Assembly (NCBI GenBank): GCA_031841125.1
Contig: CM063112.1
Location: forward strand, 59,697,722 to 59,761,721
Length of the DNA: 64,000 bases
Direction of reading: 5' to 3'
From: Acanthococcus lagerstroemiae
Lineage: Eukaryota > Arthropoda > Insecta > Hemiptera > Eriococcidae
In this document: positions 45,201 to 58,091 of the stretch, piece after piece
How positions within the stretch are numbered: the first letter of the stretch is position 1
How the letters are laid out: every line of letters begins with the position of its first letter
Program-made: the position numbers and the translations under genes
Notes under the pieces: generated by a model
Told to the model about the DNA's origin: nothing
The model's input: only the letters and a program-made list of their open reading frames with translations
Database searches by the model: none

Positions 45201-45361
45201 TAGAAGATGATAAATGGTGCGAGGACGTGCATTGTAATCAACATAAAAACCCCGGTATGAAAATGCGGCCGGTCTTCCTTATATTCCTCATTTTGCGAGT
45301 CTTGGCTATTGTATACATCATCTTCTCTGGATTCAGATCCTGAGTCGTGATCGGATAACAT
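39295..45361 (-). CDS. Acyl-CoA desaturase copy B, complete, five exons
   Basis: Fatty-acyl-CoA desaturase of the ER membrane. Exons (minus): 45361-45160, 45032-44902, 44524-44319, 39831-39649, 39568-39295. All have AG acceptors and GT donors; phases 1,0,2,2 agree and the CDS is 996 nt, 331 residues, slightly short for the family. Diagnostic parts: box I HRLWTH (exon 2), box II HRMHHK followed by DTDADPHNAKRG (exon 3), NSFAHIWGQRPYDK (exon 4), box III HNYHH in GEGWHNYHH (exon 5). Hydrophobic segments flank the boxes. I chose the exon 2 acceptor TTTTCAG because it alone keeps frame with exon 1. Intron 3 (4.5 kb) holds a LINE with nested elements. No defect seen. Confidence 0.92.
40477..40907. 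mobile_element. Foldback element, ~170-bp inverted arms
   Basis: The arms 40477-40645 and 40732-40907 are long imperfect reverse complements, both starting AAAAGTCATTGCGCGACGCTC at the outer ends in this copy's left arm (first bases AAAAGTCATTGCGCGACGCT). The loop is about 85 bp. The element splits the LINE between its RT and C-terminal parts. The same insertion is in unit C (from 63705), so it predates the B/C duplication. Frames inside are not genes. Confidence 0.85.
41682..42538 (+). mobile_element. hAT transposon, internally deleted, nested in the LINE
   Basis: Ends CAGTGGCATCGCTACC and, on the complement, CAGATGCGTCGCTACA (12 of 16 match), flanked by AGTCTATT (41674-41681) and AGTCTAAT (42539-42546), a near-perfect 8-bp duplication. 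It encodes only the C-terminal part of a hAT transposase on the plus strand: a short segment with LDLLAQELRDRL, then the dimerisation region TAERSFSTLRRLKTYLR near 42200-42255. A two-base AT insertion at 42262-42266 shifts frame and the tail continues from 42264 (MTQKRLTHV...IDIAREF-like). Joining the flanks restores LINE similarity. Confidence 0.85.
43219..43822 (+). mobile_element. MITE family M1, copy 2
   Basis: 604 bp with ~38-bp inverted ends (TGTGGCAGTTTCTATAAAAA). Unit A has no insertion at the matching place (near 1107), while carrying its own copy elsewhere in reverse orientation. The two insertions are therefore independent and younger than the duplication. Target duplication unclear; the left flank ends in a TATA-like word in all three copies. 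Confidence 0.85.
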
Positions 45362-48300
45362 TTTGAAATCTAAACATTAATCATTATAAGCTTTACAGTA
45401 CAACATATCTTCGTGTGATTTCTTTTACAACCGGCGAGAATAACCGATTGGGCCTAAATCTACCTGCTGAAGGTATCGGCTCTTTTTTGGTTGATTTTTT
45501 GATACTCAGCAGACGAGTAGGAACTCAGAAAGCTCAAATCACTTGTGAGACCAGTTCACGGTCTGCGAAAAGATTGCGGTTATAGGGCTGGTCTTGTTTA
45601 AAATCCTCCTTTCTTTGGATTCGGATAGGGAAAAGATGGGCAGACATGAAGCAAATAACTAAGTCAGTAAACCTCCTCAAGGCCCATCATCTCTGAGGTG
45701 ATTATATTGGCGAACTAGAAAATAGAAACAAAATTGTGTGAAACAAGCTGGACCACACTTTCATTACTAATTTTGTATCTGTATGTGTGCGGATATGAGA
45801 TTGAAGTCTCCAAAATTGTTTTTTCCCCACAAATCTCGCCAGTATTACGGATACCGAAAAAGGTTTCAAACAGAATTGATCATACACCAAATTTTCCATG
45901 AAAATGGTCATGTATATTATTTTTTATCTCTGCTCTTCACGAATGCTTATTCAATTTCAAGAGAACGAGAAATATTTTTGTAGGCCATTATGTTACCCGA
46001 TGGAGTTTGTAAAATCGCTTCCAAAAATTTATTTATGAAAAAAAAAATTATTAGAATGTGTGCAGATTATTAGCGTTGCTGAAGATGATGAACATTTCCA
46101 AAGGTTGTTACTATGTTTGATATGAGCTTTCTTAAGAAATTTCATCCAATTTACTGACTGTGGCAGCTTATACTCCTCGAAAACCACAAACACGTTAAGT
46201 GAATTTAAATTTTATCTAGGTACCGTTTTTTGGTCTCTGCCCATTTAAACCCCTCAAACGCCATGACAATAATGTGAATGGAAGTATGAAGTCCGCCCTG
46301 GGAATTTTGGCATTTTTGTGTCCTTATCTGAGATAGTGGAGAATGGTGTACCTTAGACAGCATTGTACCTCAACGACTGATAAGTCGTTCCACTTACTTT
46401 TGAAAGTGATTCAAAAATGACTGCCGATTATTTCGTTAGCCAGTCAAAAACCAATAACGTAATTGACTGCAGTGTTTTTTAACAAACGTTTCGAGCAAGT
46501 GATTAATAACTAACTAAAATATTAAAAGCTTTTTCCAACTGATCAAATCTACATCGTACAAACTTTTCCTGTGATCAGAAGCTTACGAAATTCAAATAGA
46601 ACAGTTGCCCAGCCACGACACACACTTCTATATCGTCCAAAATATCCTTCAATTTATAATGAAACCTTATTGGAAAAAAGTTTTTTTTCGACTATACTAA
46701 GTAAATTTTGTAGATATTTTAACCAACTAATAAATTTGAGCATTTGAATATCATTTAGTTTCAGTGTCATTTATTCTCGATGATAAGTATAATCTATCCT
46801 CTAGTATGTTTAGGTTTTCATATTTCTTTATTTGTTCGTTTGCCAATTGAAAAATGTCATCGCAAGTATGTTTGGACAGATACAAAAGTGTAGCTTGAGA
46901 CCGACCCAATGTTTAAACTATTCATCAAAATATCGTTTTTGTATTTTTTAATAATATATTCTTAAAGAAACCACACTAAAATACACTCATAAGATTGCAT
47001 TATAGTAGCGACTGGGCAAAGACCGAGGATTCTGGTTGAATAGCCTCTAATCACTACTTCACGCAGCTGAACCGATGATGCTATAAATCATGAGCCGTAG
47101 GTATGTAAGATCTAATGTACAAGTCTGTGATTCATAATTGATTTAAAACATTGATATTTGTGTTTTACTTCCTGTGAGTTCCGAGATACACCACCGATCT
47201 AGTACCATGGGACATGTACGATAGTCAACTAAAAATACATTTGACCTTTGCATTCAAGTTACCTAGCGCAAAATTTGACAAGTCATATAATCAAGACGTG
47301 TATCAACTCAAAACTTCGTCTGAAAATTCAGTTTCAATGGAAAATGTATCAAGAATTCAGAGCCGTAACTATGTGGTTTAAGGCCCCTCGCCCTTGAGAT
47401 CTTAATTTTGTTACACATCATTTCTGCTGTTTATAAGATAGCCGCCTACACTTCCACCCCAGCAAAGACTAGCTAGGGCCTTCCCGAGATACAACTGCCA
47501 AAACCCTCCTCTCCACTAGATTCGCTTTGTTTAACACGAGATTTAAGTAAGAATACTTATAATACTCGGAATTGAGATCATCACCAGTAATCTTATTTTT
47601 TTAAAGTAGGTATATAAAATTCACGCGCACAAAATCTCCAATTCGAATTAGTAGGTACTCTTAAAGAATTTAAAAATAAGCCTATGAGAAAATTAACTTG
47701 AATACATTGTTTTGACCTAAAATTTTGAAAACAGATTCAATTCATCCAATTGAATTTTTCGGTTTCGCTAATTCTCAATAATATGCGTTGTAAATCTCTC
47801 CATCTCTCACAACTGTCGCATAAGTGGCTCATGAAGTCACAAAAATTTATCAGAAAATCGATTCATTTCTAAGGAAAGACTAGCAAGAATATTTTAAGAT
47901 CAACTTGAGATTCAGCACTCTAATAAATTCAGCAACGTACGTATTGTGCTGGGTTTGCAAAGTTTGGTTTTGGAATTCTCGCGTATCAACATCGGAATTT
48001 TAAGGTGAAATTTAACAAAACAGGCATGGAGAGGCAACGTAAATTGAGGAGTTTAAGAACACATAATTTCGGATGAAAAGGAATTTCTATTCAGATTCAG
48101 CGTTTTGGACCTCTGTTTCAAAAGTTTTCCAAAAACTGTATTTTTTAACTCGGGAGTAGGTATTCCAATTTTTTTTGTTTGTAAGTATTTAGAATCGTGG
48201 GTAATAACTCTTACGAATTATTATAACCGTGACTCTCTCTCGTTTGTTCTTTTAAGGAATTGCGGGATTGTAGAGACAGAGGAAAACTAATTGTAAAATT

Positions 48301-49260
48301 TTTAAATACTGTTATAAATAGTATTACAAATTTTGTGACATCCATTCTTTTAATACTGAAAATTTGATGAAAAATTGCGACGTATGTTTTCAAACAGGAA
48401 AAAGTGGCTTTGGATTCTGGAAAAATCTTCAGGTACATAGTCACTGACGATTCAGGTTAATGTAACAAACAGAAGTAGACTATCCGCATACCTCATATAA
48501 GTAAAAAATAAGTACAACTTCTTACCTACAAAATATTTTTATCTGAATACCTGACTGCATGTATGAAGAAATAAATTCATACGTCAACTTGATTCGGTTT
48601 GTTTTATATGTACTACAAGTAGGCTAAACTATTTAGGAAGGAAGATATGAAAATTTGTACACATTATCTTCCTTTCAGCAAAAACTAACAATTAGAAAAA
48701 TTGAAATAAGTATGTGGCAATGTATATATTACCTTCTCAAGATAAATTTCTGGTCAATGGAAACTGAACCATGAATAAGTAGGAGATTTTTCAAAATTAT
48801 TGCAAGTAGCCAGCAATTTTATATTTCATCACTTCTAAAGTAAATATGTATGTAAGCAAAACATTAACTTGGTGTACTTCCTGTTTATTTTGAAGTCTAG
48901 TGAAACAGCTTTTCATTGCAAGTACAAGTAGTATAATGACATTCGACATGGGTAATTTTTTTCGATTTCCTTACATTTTTCATCAGTCAGCAAATGTAAT
49001 TTCTATAAGCATACCTTTCAATCACACTGGCCGAGGGGAGGGATTCTTTTTGGAGCCGGACTTTTTTGGGTGGCCGGAATTTCAATTGTCTGATCTTCCT
49101 TTAGGTCCTCAAGTGTAAAATCATGATTTACGAAGAGGGCTCAAGAAAAATCGCACGTCCTTTCGTTTTTATTCTTGTATTTATTCTTTGTAGTCTCCGG
49201 GTTCTGATCTCCTCTCGACTGCCCTGCTCTAAAAGCTGATGAAAACGAACTGAAGTGACA
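45362..49260. other. Desaturase copy B 5' flank, duplicated non-coding DNA
   Basis: Aligns with 3257-6930 apart from a replaced block, 46905-47700, unrelated to unit A's 4905-5455. No gene recognised. Confidence 0.6.
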
Positions 49261-49319
49261 AAAAGAAACATTGGCGTATCGACTTTTCTTGAATCAGTAC
49301 TTCGATCGAGAAAGATTTA

Positions 49320-49526
49320 GTAATTCCTTTGTTTGCTGGTTATTATTCATACAAGTTGCAGATCAGGGTTCTTCAAACAGACACGTGCCTCCCGTTGGCG
49401 TCGCTGCAGAAATTGGTATTGATCAGTGTTGCCAGATTGGTATTTGAAAAATGTACTAGCAAGAAATTGTCCGAAATTGCACCAGACTTCAAACGAGATG
49501 TACTAAACAAAATGAGTGACCTTTGA
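49320..49526 (+). CDS. Possible coding exon, unit B copy
   Basis: Same open frame as 7021-7227 with one silent difference and the same TGA end (49524-49526). Upstream, unit B lacks about 15 bp present in unit A near 6950-6965, so the frames differ there and the coding part, if any, probably begins downstream of that indel. Family unknown. Confidence 0.35.
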   Translation, partial: VIPLFAGYYSYKLQIRVLQTDTCLPLASLQKLVLISVARLVFEKCTSKKLSEIAPDFKRDVLNKMSDL

Positions 49527-51949
49527 AATTGTACCATAAGGTAGAAGAAATGTCTCAGTTCAAAGTCTTTAAAATGTGCAAAATCCGCTAAATATAGTAA
49601 AATGTATTAAAACGAACCAAAAAATGACAAAAGGAACCAGAAAAAGTATCAGATCCCACCACGAATAATGAAATTTGCCAAAACGTGCCAGAATTGTTAA
49701 AATAACCAGACATTGTACTGGAAAATTTTAAATGTACCAAATCTGGTACAAATGTGTTAAATTTGGCAATACTGGTACTAATTTTAAGAAACGAAAAGCC
49801 ATCGCTATTAACTGGGAATTGTATCTAGAGCACCAGAGCTTCTTAATAGATGGTGTACCTCACTGTAAAAATTAGTGCTGAACTCGCTAAAAAAACACGA
49901 ATATTTCTTTGAAGAAAAGATTTTAAACCCTATTATATCGGGAAAGGAAATATATTCGGACTCATGTTTCTGTGGAATAAGGGAACACTAAAGCTGGTAC
50001 TGAGAATTCTATTCGAAATTGGTGAATGTAGGAATACTTTTATTTACATCTTTACCTGGCCTATCTTGAAGTGATGACAGAAGGTTTGTCTAGTGTCTGT
50101 ATTTTCAGGAATTTCTTTTCTAAAGAAACATACAAAGAAGAACAGCAAAAAAAAAACAAAAAAAAAAAAAAACGAAATTTTGTTACAAAGTGGCCGGAAT
50201 TTGGAATCCAGTTGTAGTAATGAGTCCCTCATTTCAAACATTTGCAAACTATGATCCAGGTACCTGAATTTTTTTATCTTTCCATCATTTGTACTGCTTC
50301 TACATGTCCATACACGAGGCTATGGAAAAGAAGAGAGAATATGATTTATAGTTTTGAAATCATCAAAGCCAAATAATATTCCTAAAATAGTTAATGTTTG
50401 GGACAAACCAAAGTTAAGAGTATCCGGAGTCCCGCTCCTCCCAAACATTTTTCCAGTTAGAAAAATTTAGCCCAATCAATCTCCAGTTGGCAAAATCAGG
50501 TCAACAGTTGGATAAATTTCTAAAGTGGCAAATATGTTGACCTTTCTCATTTATATGTCAACCTCGAAAATGTCGGTTAGTAAATTATAGAATATATCAC
50601 AACTTTACTTTTACAGAATCGAAAATTTTTACGAAGATCCGGTCTTCAGAGTTTTCTATTCTCCTAAGCAAAGCTATAAAATCTCATGTTCGTAAAAGGA
50701 TACCAATAACGTGTTCTGAAAGTGACGTCACTGTTGACCCTAAAATCACTTACCTGCTTTTCAAGATAATAGAGCTGTACATAGTTAAAACAATAAATAT
50801 TTAATGAAGCTGCTTACATAAACATGATACTTAATTACATTCGAATATTCAAAGGTTGGAACAGGAAATTCACTCAAGGCTGTGTTTCTTTAAAGTGGTA
50901 CACGTGACGTCATAGTTGTATTAAAAAACACAAAAAAACAAAATCTGTTGTAGAAATCATTGATACAAAAAGCGTATATAAACAAACCTATAATAGTTAC
51001 TTTCTTTAGGCTTCGAAGTTTTTTCTGTAACCGCTCGATCTATGTATGTAAATGCTCGGTTTTGTCAGTAGGGCGGTAGCAAATAAAGCGGGGTACGGGC
51101 TACTACGACTCAGAAAAAGAATTAGGGCAATGATTGTAGGTAATATTTGATCGATAACTGACAATTCAAAAATAAACGAGTAGATAAGTTGAAAAAATTA
51201 TTGATTAAATTTTAAAAACTTGAAATCAAAAAATTCTTCATAAATTCTGTTTAACATAACTGAATTATTTTTCGGTAGTACATGGTAGCCGAATACCAGT
51301 TGGAAATTTTACATACACTTCCGGAAAATTAAACTGGATTTTCGAAAATTGTGAGAAACTAACTCAAATGGAAAATCAAAAATAATTAAATTGGATTTTG
51401 TGAAAAATTACAAGAAAGAGAACCTCGTGTTAAAAACTTATTTGATGAAAAATAATGTTTAAAATTTTAGTTTTCACGTCAGTGTGATAAATGCGAGTGG
51501 GCAGTTTCAAAAATGAAATAAGCGTATCAAAGTTGAACTTTATTTCCAAAAATTGCCAACACAGGATATTTGTATCAAGTAAAATACGAAATCTCTGGAC
51601 GCACTTTGATCAAAATGCTCTCCTTTGTGGTACAATGATACAATTAGTTAAAATAGTGTATTATTTCAAAAGGCCTGATAGTTAGGGCGGGATTTCGGAT
51701 TTTTGGGGCCCGGGACCCAACCTTGGTGGAGCTTCTTCCCACTATTGGGGATTGGTAATTTTTCAGAGGGAGGATTTGGATTGTCAAATTCGGCATTTTT
51801 CATGAAAAAACTCGAAGTCCTTCTTTTCTTTGCACAGTGGTTTGAAAGGTGACCTGAGATTAGCAAACTTGATTCAATTCGGAAATTTTGAAGAAGAAAA
51901 AAAAAACGGTTTTTATTTTGTACTGGTAAATATTCTGATTTGTAATAAT
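49527..51949. other. Non-coding; includes COQ5-like intron 1 paralogue
   Basis: 49527-50225 aligns with unit A. From about 50700 to 51050 the sequence matches 24200-24470, intron 1 of the COQ5-like gene, in the same orientation (shared CGTGACGTCATAGTTGTAT-type words). COQ5-like exon 2 itself is not found here. A poly-A/AC-rich tract lies at 50148-50172. Confidence 0.5.
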
Positions 51950-54560
51950 GGACGAACATTTCATCTGATCCAAGCTAAGGATCTGTTACCGTAAATGTTA
52001 GTATAAAAAATGCCTTCAAGGTTGATATAGTTGAAGAAATTGAACAAGAATATTCAAGTTTCTGCACTTTCTACCTTGAAGAAAATTCTTTCGCTACAGT
52101 CTTGTTCGTCAGATTTGGCAGTTCTTTGTATGGTTTGGTCCACTGATTACAAAAAAACGATACAACTGATCTTAAGATCCTAATGGTTCCATTTGCTTAT
52201 GGGCTGAGATGGTATGCCCAAAGCGTATCAAAATAGTAGAAAAGTACTAGTCCCAGTATTTGTTTACGATAAATATCTGCTAAATTACTGAAACATTCGG
52301 CTAAAAGATTTTCCATTTTGGCAGACAAGGTCTATTTGAAAGCAGAAGGTAAATGATGTCTATGATCTTCAGGTATCCCAACAGTTTTGATATCCGTAGT
52401 CTTGTCGGTTTGATCTGCATATAAAGAAAATACCTGGATGAGTTTCTGAAAAACATGCAATAATTTCGTAACTTTTGTTCCCATGCAGTAGGTGCAATGT
52501 TTTAGTATCATAATGAAGGGTCTTCATTGTACTGAGAACATCTGCTGTATATAAAAGCTCGACTGTACATAAAATCTTGATTATATGTAACATCTCAATT
52601 GTATGTCAAAGCGTAAAGTCGATATCAATCAGTTTTCATAAAAATTCCACTCTATGATATAAACACATGAAAAAAGAATTACAGTGGAACTTCCCTATAA
52701 CGAACTTCTATATTTATAACGAAATGTTCTATATAACGTACTTTCTGGCTGGTCCCTTGGAATTTCCATTCAAAAAAGTTTCTTTATAACTAAAGAAAAG
52801 TTCTATATAACGAACTTTTTTTCATCGTTCAGAAAAGCTCGAATGCTTGAATCACATTGAAAACATGTACCGTACTTTCTGGTATTTTCACGCTTGACTA
52901 AAATGATAATGAAAACTGCACCGTACATATGTACAAGTGGGCATTTCTTTTCATTAAAAGCTTTCAGTTTCCCGTGTGTATCCCACCTAATTAATTATAC
53001 CCCTTATTATTTACATACAGTATGCATAAAGTCTACCTTACAGTACTGTACATGTACATACGTATAAACTGTAATTTAAAAAATAATAATAATAATAATA
53101 ATTATTATTATTATTATTATTATAAATAAATTAAAAAAAAAAAAAAAAGGATTTCTATACAACGATGTTTCTATGTAACGAAGTTTTTCTTTGTCCCCTT
53201 AGAGGTTCATTAAATGGAATTTCCCTGTATATTCATTAGTTTTATAACAGAAGACCAATGGATTCTTCATCTATCACTTTCAATCACTTTCTAGATGGTT
53301 CACAGCGAGGAAAGAGAATCATCACTCATTGAATATTGCGTGGTGGTGGAAAAGGTGTGGGATTGTAGAATCGTTTTTTGAAGCTTGACGGCCCGTTCAG
53401 CTTGCCCCCCCCCCTTTTCAGTAAAAAGGAGCTGCATCAGCTTCGGTTTGCTGAGTCGCTCGCTCAAGTCGTGTTGTCTAACCGATCAGTTACCGATCCA
53501 ATCTCAAATTGGCGCTTCAACCAATGTCCAGCATCCAGTCGCCATGTGACCGAAGCGAGAAAAATGAAAAACATTTTGTTTACATGTTTACGTACGTGGT
53601 TCGTTACCTATGCACGAATTTTGAAATCCGTTTTTCTGGACTGTAGCATCCTGTCAGGCATCCTACCGTAGCGGAGCTATACTTCTACTCATTACTCCTG
53701 TTCCAACTGTATTAATAACTCAATTTCGCCCAAAAAGTGACGTACCTTTTTCTATCCCCATACCCTTCAGAAACAAACCACTTCACGCCCAGATGGTCGA
53801 TTCATTTTCTTTAGCTTATTTTATTTATTTTTGTCCTTTGTCAGGAAGATTTTTTTTTCCTTACATGCTGGGTGTTTCACAAATTGATCGCCTCCTCTTT
53901 TTCACTTAATCGGGAAGTCTGATTTTCAAGGGACAAAATTGGATTCCTAATTAAGTAGGTCTAGTTTCTTTCATGGTTAAAAATTTCCCCGGGGGCTGGA
54001 ACATACCATCAACTTGGGAATTTTAAATAGAATGGCATTAAAAAAAAAATCGATGTATTGGTTTTTTTGAACGCTGATTTCAAATATTGCATCAGATTTT
54101 TCATCCAGCCCCTGTTCGGGCCAAAAATTTGAAATACAAGAATAGCCAAAATTAATTTCACTTCAAAAAGTCAATATGTGGTTGGGTTACTTTATTTTTT
54201 GTGTAGAGGGGGGAGTCGCTGATTTCAAATATTGCATTAGATTTCTGATCTATGCCCCAATTTGAACTACAAATTCAACATCTTCTCCACTGTTAGAAAA
54301 TGTATTATCAACTTCGAATATGTGATTCTCTACAATTCAGATTTCATCTTGAAGGGGAGGGGGGATATAATGCAACGGTAAGTTAGAAAACTCGTAAATG
54401 AATTCTCGACCTATCAACTTCGGTTAAGCAGACATGCAGGGTGTTTTACGAATTTTTATCACGTAAAGGCAGATGTTCTCAAAAGGAAATGAATTTTCAA
54501 GAAAACCAGCGAGATACACAATCAACACAGAATCAAAACTAACGACGTTTAGTACAAAGA
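51950..54560 (-). pseudogene. Decayed third copy of the COQ5-like exon 1 region
   Basis: Paralogue of 24749-26728, split by a pogo-like element at 52682-53227. The exon 1 equivalent (about 52365-52570) has lost the donor: the GACGGTAGGC junction of the functional copies reads GATCATAGAC here. It also contains insertions after the FQKLIQ-equivalent segment and frame breaks. Upstream DNA to about 54560 still aligns with the COQ5-like promoter side. No other COQ5-like exon accompanies it. Confidence 0.75.
52682..53227. mobile_element. pogo/Tigger-like MITE, 546 bp
   Basis: Ends CAGTGGAACTTCCC and, on the complement, CAGGGAAATTCC, flanked by TA (52680-52681 and 53228-53229). The intact paralogous sites at about 25586 and 27566 lack it. 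It contains repeated TATAACGAA-type words and an AT-rich (AAT)n(ATT)n palindrome at about 53082-53122. Confidence 0.85.
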
Positions 54561-54699
54561 AAGAAAGAAAAAGTTCACAAACCTGACAATAAATAACCTA
54601 AGCTGCTCGAGGACACTAAACTAAGCAAATCGAAACAAAAAACAAAATGAAGTGAAGATCAATGAGATGTGATTATGATCAGTTATCAGTGCACGCAGC

Positions 54700-55140
54700 A
54701 ATTTAAAACTCTTATACAGAATTATGATTATTTAAGACTCATTCAAAATGGACCATTGATCAAATATTCATAATTCATCAAATCATCGAAAAAGCTAGAG
54801 AATATAAATTCAAAATTTACACACTTCTCATAGATTTATCAATAGGAAAGAACCTGTAATCATTGCGGAGGAAAGGATAGAGTGGCAAAGAAAAACTAAA
54901 TATCTAGAGCAAATAATATCTTTGAAAAGGTGAGAGGGAAAGAGCTATCAAATAGAATCAGGAATGGCTGGAATAACTATTGGGGCCTGAAGACCATTTT
55001 CAAAAGTGCACATTCTATGGGACTTAAGTCGAAGGCATGAGAAGGTAGTGTGCAAGCTACAATGGTATACGGCACACAAACTTGGCTCCTAACCAAAGGA
55101 AACCTAAATCGACTGAGGAGAACCCAGTATGCTACGGAAC
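54700..55140 (+). mobile_element. LINE relic, unit B copy (shorter)
   Basis: Matches 10010-10160 and 10530-10795 of unit A. The RT middle (about 10160-10528) is missing here, while a short piece near 54958-54995 is unique. Sequence then jumps to the unit A equivalent of 12797, skipping SDR exons 1-3. Confidence 0.7.
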
Positions 55141-55275
55141 GACAAGATTGAATAACAGTAGGACTACAGTTATCTGAACTCACTTTTAGTATTCCATAAT
55201 TCGATTATCCGGGTGGCACACGGGTGCAGTACAATGGACCTGTTTAACTTCGTATCTCACACCGTTGACTATACG

Positions 55276-55667
55276 CAGAGTTTCTCAAAATGTGGTCCGC
55301 GGACCCCTAGGGGTCCTCAAGCAGTTTCTTAGGGGTCCGCGGAAAATATTCTAATCTAATTTTTTATCACTCGCACCAAGAACGCCTATTTCTGAAAATA
55401 ACAGTTTTGGTTTGTAGTACGAAATGTGTGTCTATTGTTGTTCATTAAGAAAAATTGCTTATACTTACATGAGTCATGTTTTTCCAGTACTTTTTCAATA
55501 TATTTCTGTATATAAATAATAAGGATACTAAAACAAACAGATCATTCATTTTTTTTCAAGCCATACCTCATAAATATAAATTAGTTCTCTTCTAAAAAAA
55601 AGGGGTCCGCATTGACTACATAAATAATTATGGGGGTCCTCGAGTATATGAAGTTTCAGAACCCCTG
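55276..55667. mobile_element. hAT-like MITE, complete copy
   Basis: Begins CAGAGTTTCTCAAAATG and ends, on the complement, CAGGGGTTCTGAAAC; flanks GACTATAC and GACTACAG agree at 6 of 8. GC palindromes near both ends (GGTCCGCGGACC). Unit A keeps only the left half. Confidence 0.75.
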
Positions 55668-56124
55668 GACTACAGTGTATTTTACGCACTCATCCGCAGT
55701 TTCAGTTTTATCTTTCAGCTGTTATAACCTGTCATACTTTTCCATAATTCTCATTACAGACTCACCTACTCGTTAACACCCTTGTACTATTGTACAGAAG
55801 TCTAGCGTTTCTTCTTCTAATCACAGAGCTGTATGCAGGAAGTCGTGAAGTTGATGTTTTTCGAAGTGACGGATTATGCTAACTTCGATCGTGCTAAATG
55901 TTAGATATGTTATTGGTTATTGGTCCACATAGTCCGTCACTTCAAGAAAATAGATTTCACAAAGTTCTAGATGCCGAACCTAATCTTACTTTGCTACAAA
56001 AATCAAAGTTAAATACCTACTCTTCTACTTTTTTTCCAAATTATCCGAAATTTTAATTAACTGAATAAGGTCCGGTCCCAGTCAGTTCGGAGAATCTGGA
56101 TTCTATTGTAATAGGCTTTTTCAG

Positions 56125-57600
56125 GACTAATGGATTCATTGTATGAAATGTTACGAAGAATACCCGGCAATGCCGTGAAGACGACAACAATATGCCCTTA
56201 TATTTTTCGTAGCGCCGCCTTTGAAAAATATACGTTTGAAATCAGGTAATATCAATGTACTGTGGTGTGTGTTTATTATATCATAGGCTTCTTCTTATGC
56301 CTTATATATCAGCAATTTAACTAACTTAGGACATTTTTACAGAGTTCCGGAACTGTTACTGGAGGAGGTTGCCGAGGCTACTATAGAAGCAATAAGGAAG
56401 AACAAAACAGTAGTTTCGATTCCCTCATCATTTTATCTCCTCTCCGGCTTCTCGAAATAGGTAATCTTTACATTCTGAACAAGCTATTAAAACCTGAAGA
56501 CAATTGCTAATATGTACATGTAATGAAATAATTCCCATGAAACATTGTTGACGTTGACAGTAGCATTGACATTTATATTGACATCATTTTTTCCACATTT
56601 GTTTGCATTTTTGTATCCACATACTCTGGAACAAATTGTACTAAACCCAACCATATAAGAGTTATGACAATAAATTTAATTTATTCAAAAAGATTATTCA
56701 GCTTAAACAATTTGACAAGAATACATCATGTCAACACAAATATCGGCTGTACAACTGGGTCTACTTTTGTACATACCGATACTACAATGTTGAGAAGTAA
56801 TATCAATGCTTGTCGACTGTAATGTCATCCGAGATGTCGACTACATATATGAAAATCTTTCGACGTCTGCTAATTCATCGCATATTTTAATGTTTAGGTA
56901 TAGTAATGTCGATACATGTCTAGATACTTGTTGACTAAAGTGTCAACTGCATTTTATATTCACTGCACATTTGTTCATAATTTTGTCTATAGAAATGTAT
57001 ACTACACAGTACACAGTTGACAGTGAACAGAACATCAACATTTGTATGTGCCTTGCACATGAAAACGTGCACTAAAAATGTCTTGGATTTCAATACTGAC
57101 AAAAGTCGACATTTCTATATGCATGTGTTTCACGGGTAAAACATCAATGGAATCGTTATTGATATGTTAAACTGACATGATAAGTGTCCTATGACACCCA
57201 ACTTTATAGTAAATAAGAAACCATGTAAACTTTGAAAATCAAGGAGCTATAAAAACATTTTAAATGAAAAGAATGTCTAGTACTAGAGAATACAGTGATA
57301 CCATATTCTTAATTGTCAATTGATTCGGTATTTCAACTTCTTCACGGTTATTAAAGCATCATTAGAAAAATGGTCTCACGTAGATCTCCCAGTTACCATA
57401 TTGGACGTGTTTTCCGTATCATTACTTGCGCATGACCAGTGCCCTAGGGAATGCTCAATGCGCCAGTGTGATTTTCATATATTGTATAATTAGATGTTAC
57501 TCTCTATTTCAGGCTAGTACCGCAGAATATCGTTAATATGGCAAGAAATATCATGTACGTGAAGGGTGAAGATCTTGTACTTATATCGTACGCTTCATGA
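56125..57600 (+). pseudogene. SDR16C-type dehydrogenase, 3' half (exons 4-6)
   Basis: Exon 4, 56125-56245, encodes LMDSLYEMLRRI and the post-catalytic VKTTTICPYIF segment; exon 5, 56343-56460, encodes LLEEVAEATIEAIRKNK and VVSIPSSFYLL, both typical of SDR16C enzymes. Exon phases (1, 2) agree with each other and with exon 3 in unit A. Exon 5 ends in TAG directly before its GTAATC donor, where CAG would be usual. A last exon candidate, 57526-57600, ends TGA, with AATAAA at 57655-57660. No cofactor-binding or catalytic exons lie upstream in this unit, so the half-gene cannot make an enzyme alone. Confidence 0.7.
56520..57200. other. Intron rich in TGTCGAC/TGTCAA words
   Basis: Between SDR exons 5 and 6. 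Words of the form (A/G)TTGACA, TGTCAAC, TGTCGAC and their complements recur well over a dozen times in under 700 bp, in both orientations and at irregular spacing. No element ends are visible. Confidence 0.45.
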
Positions 57601-58091
57601 TTTTGCCAGCACGCAAAGTGTTATGCCTAGAAGATTCATTTGTATGTGCTTAGAAATAAAGTATTCCAATAACAAGATGTATCTTTTATGAGTAAAAATG
57701 TAAGGTGACAAAATGATGAGGCCGCTTTTTTTTCTATCTAAAAATGTCTGCTGGTCTGCTTTCAAACTTACCTGTCAGTAATATCATTCATTTTCCCGAC
57801 ATATGTACATGTGTACTTTATGGAATCTTATATCGCCACTTATTCCGAGTTTAAAATTGACATGATGCATGTATGACTGAACTTTCCAAAATCGGATTAT
57901 GCCTCGCCATAATTTATAAATTTTTACTCATTAGTTGCGGATTCAAAGGGGGTTACATGGACCATGGCCGTTAACCTCTTCCTTGTTCAAGCTAATGCAA
58001 GATGGGATGGTGATTTTGAAAACTTCAAGTTCTTCTAAATTTCTTATTTTCGGCCTTTCTGTTTCGTTGCAGATCGCTAGAAAATACCGAT

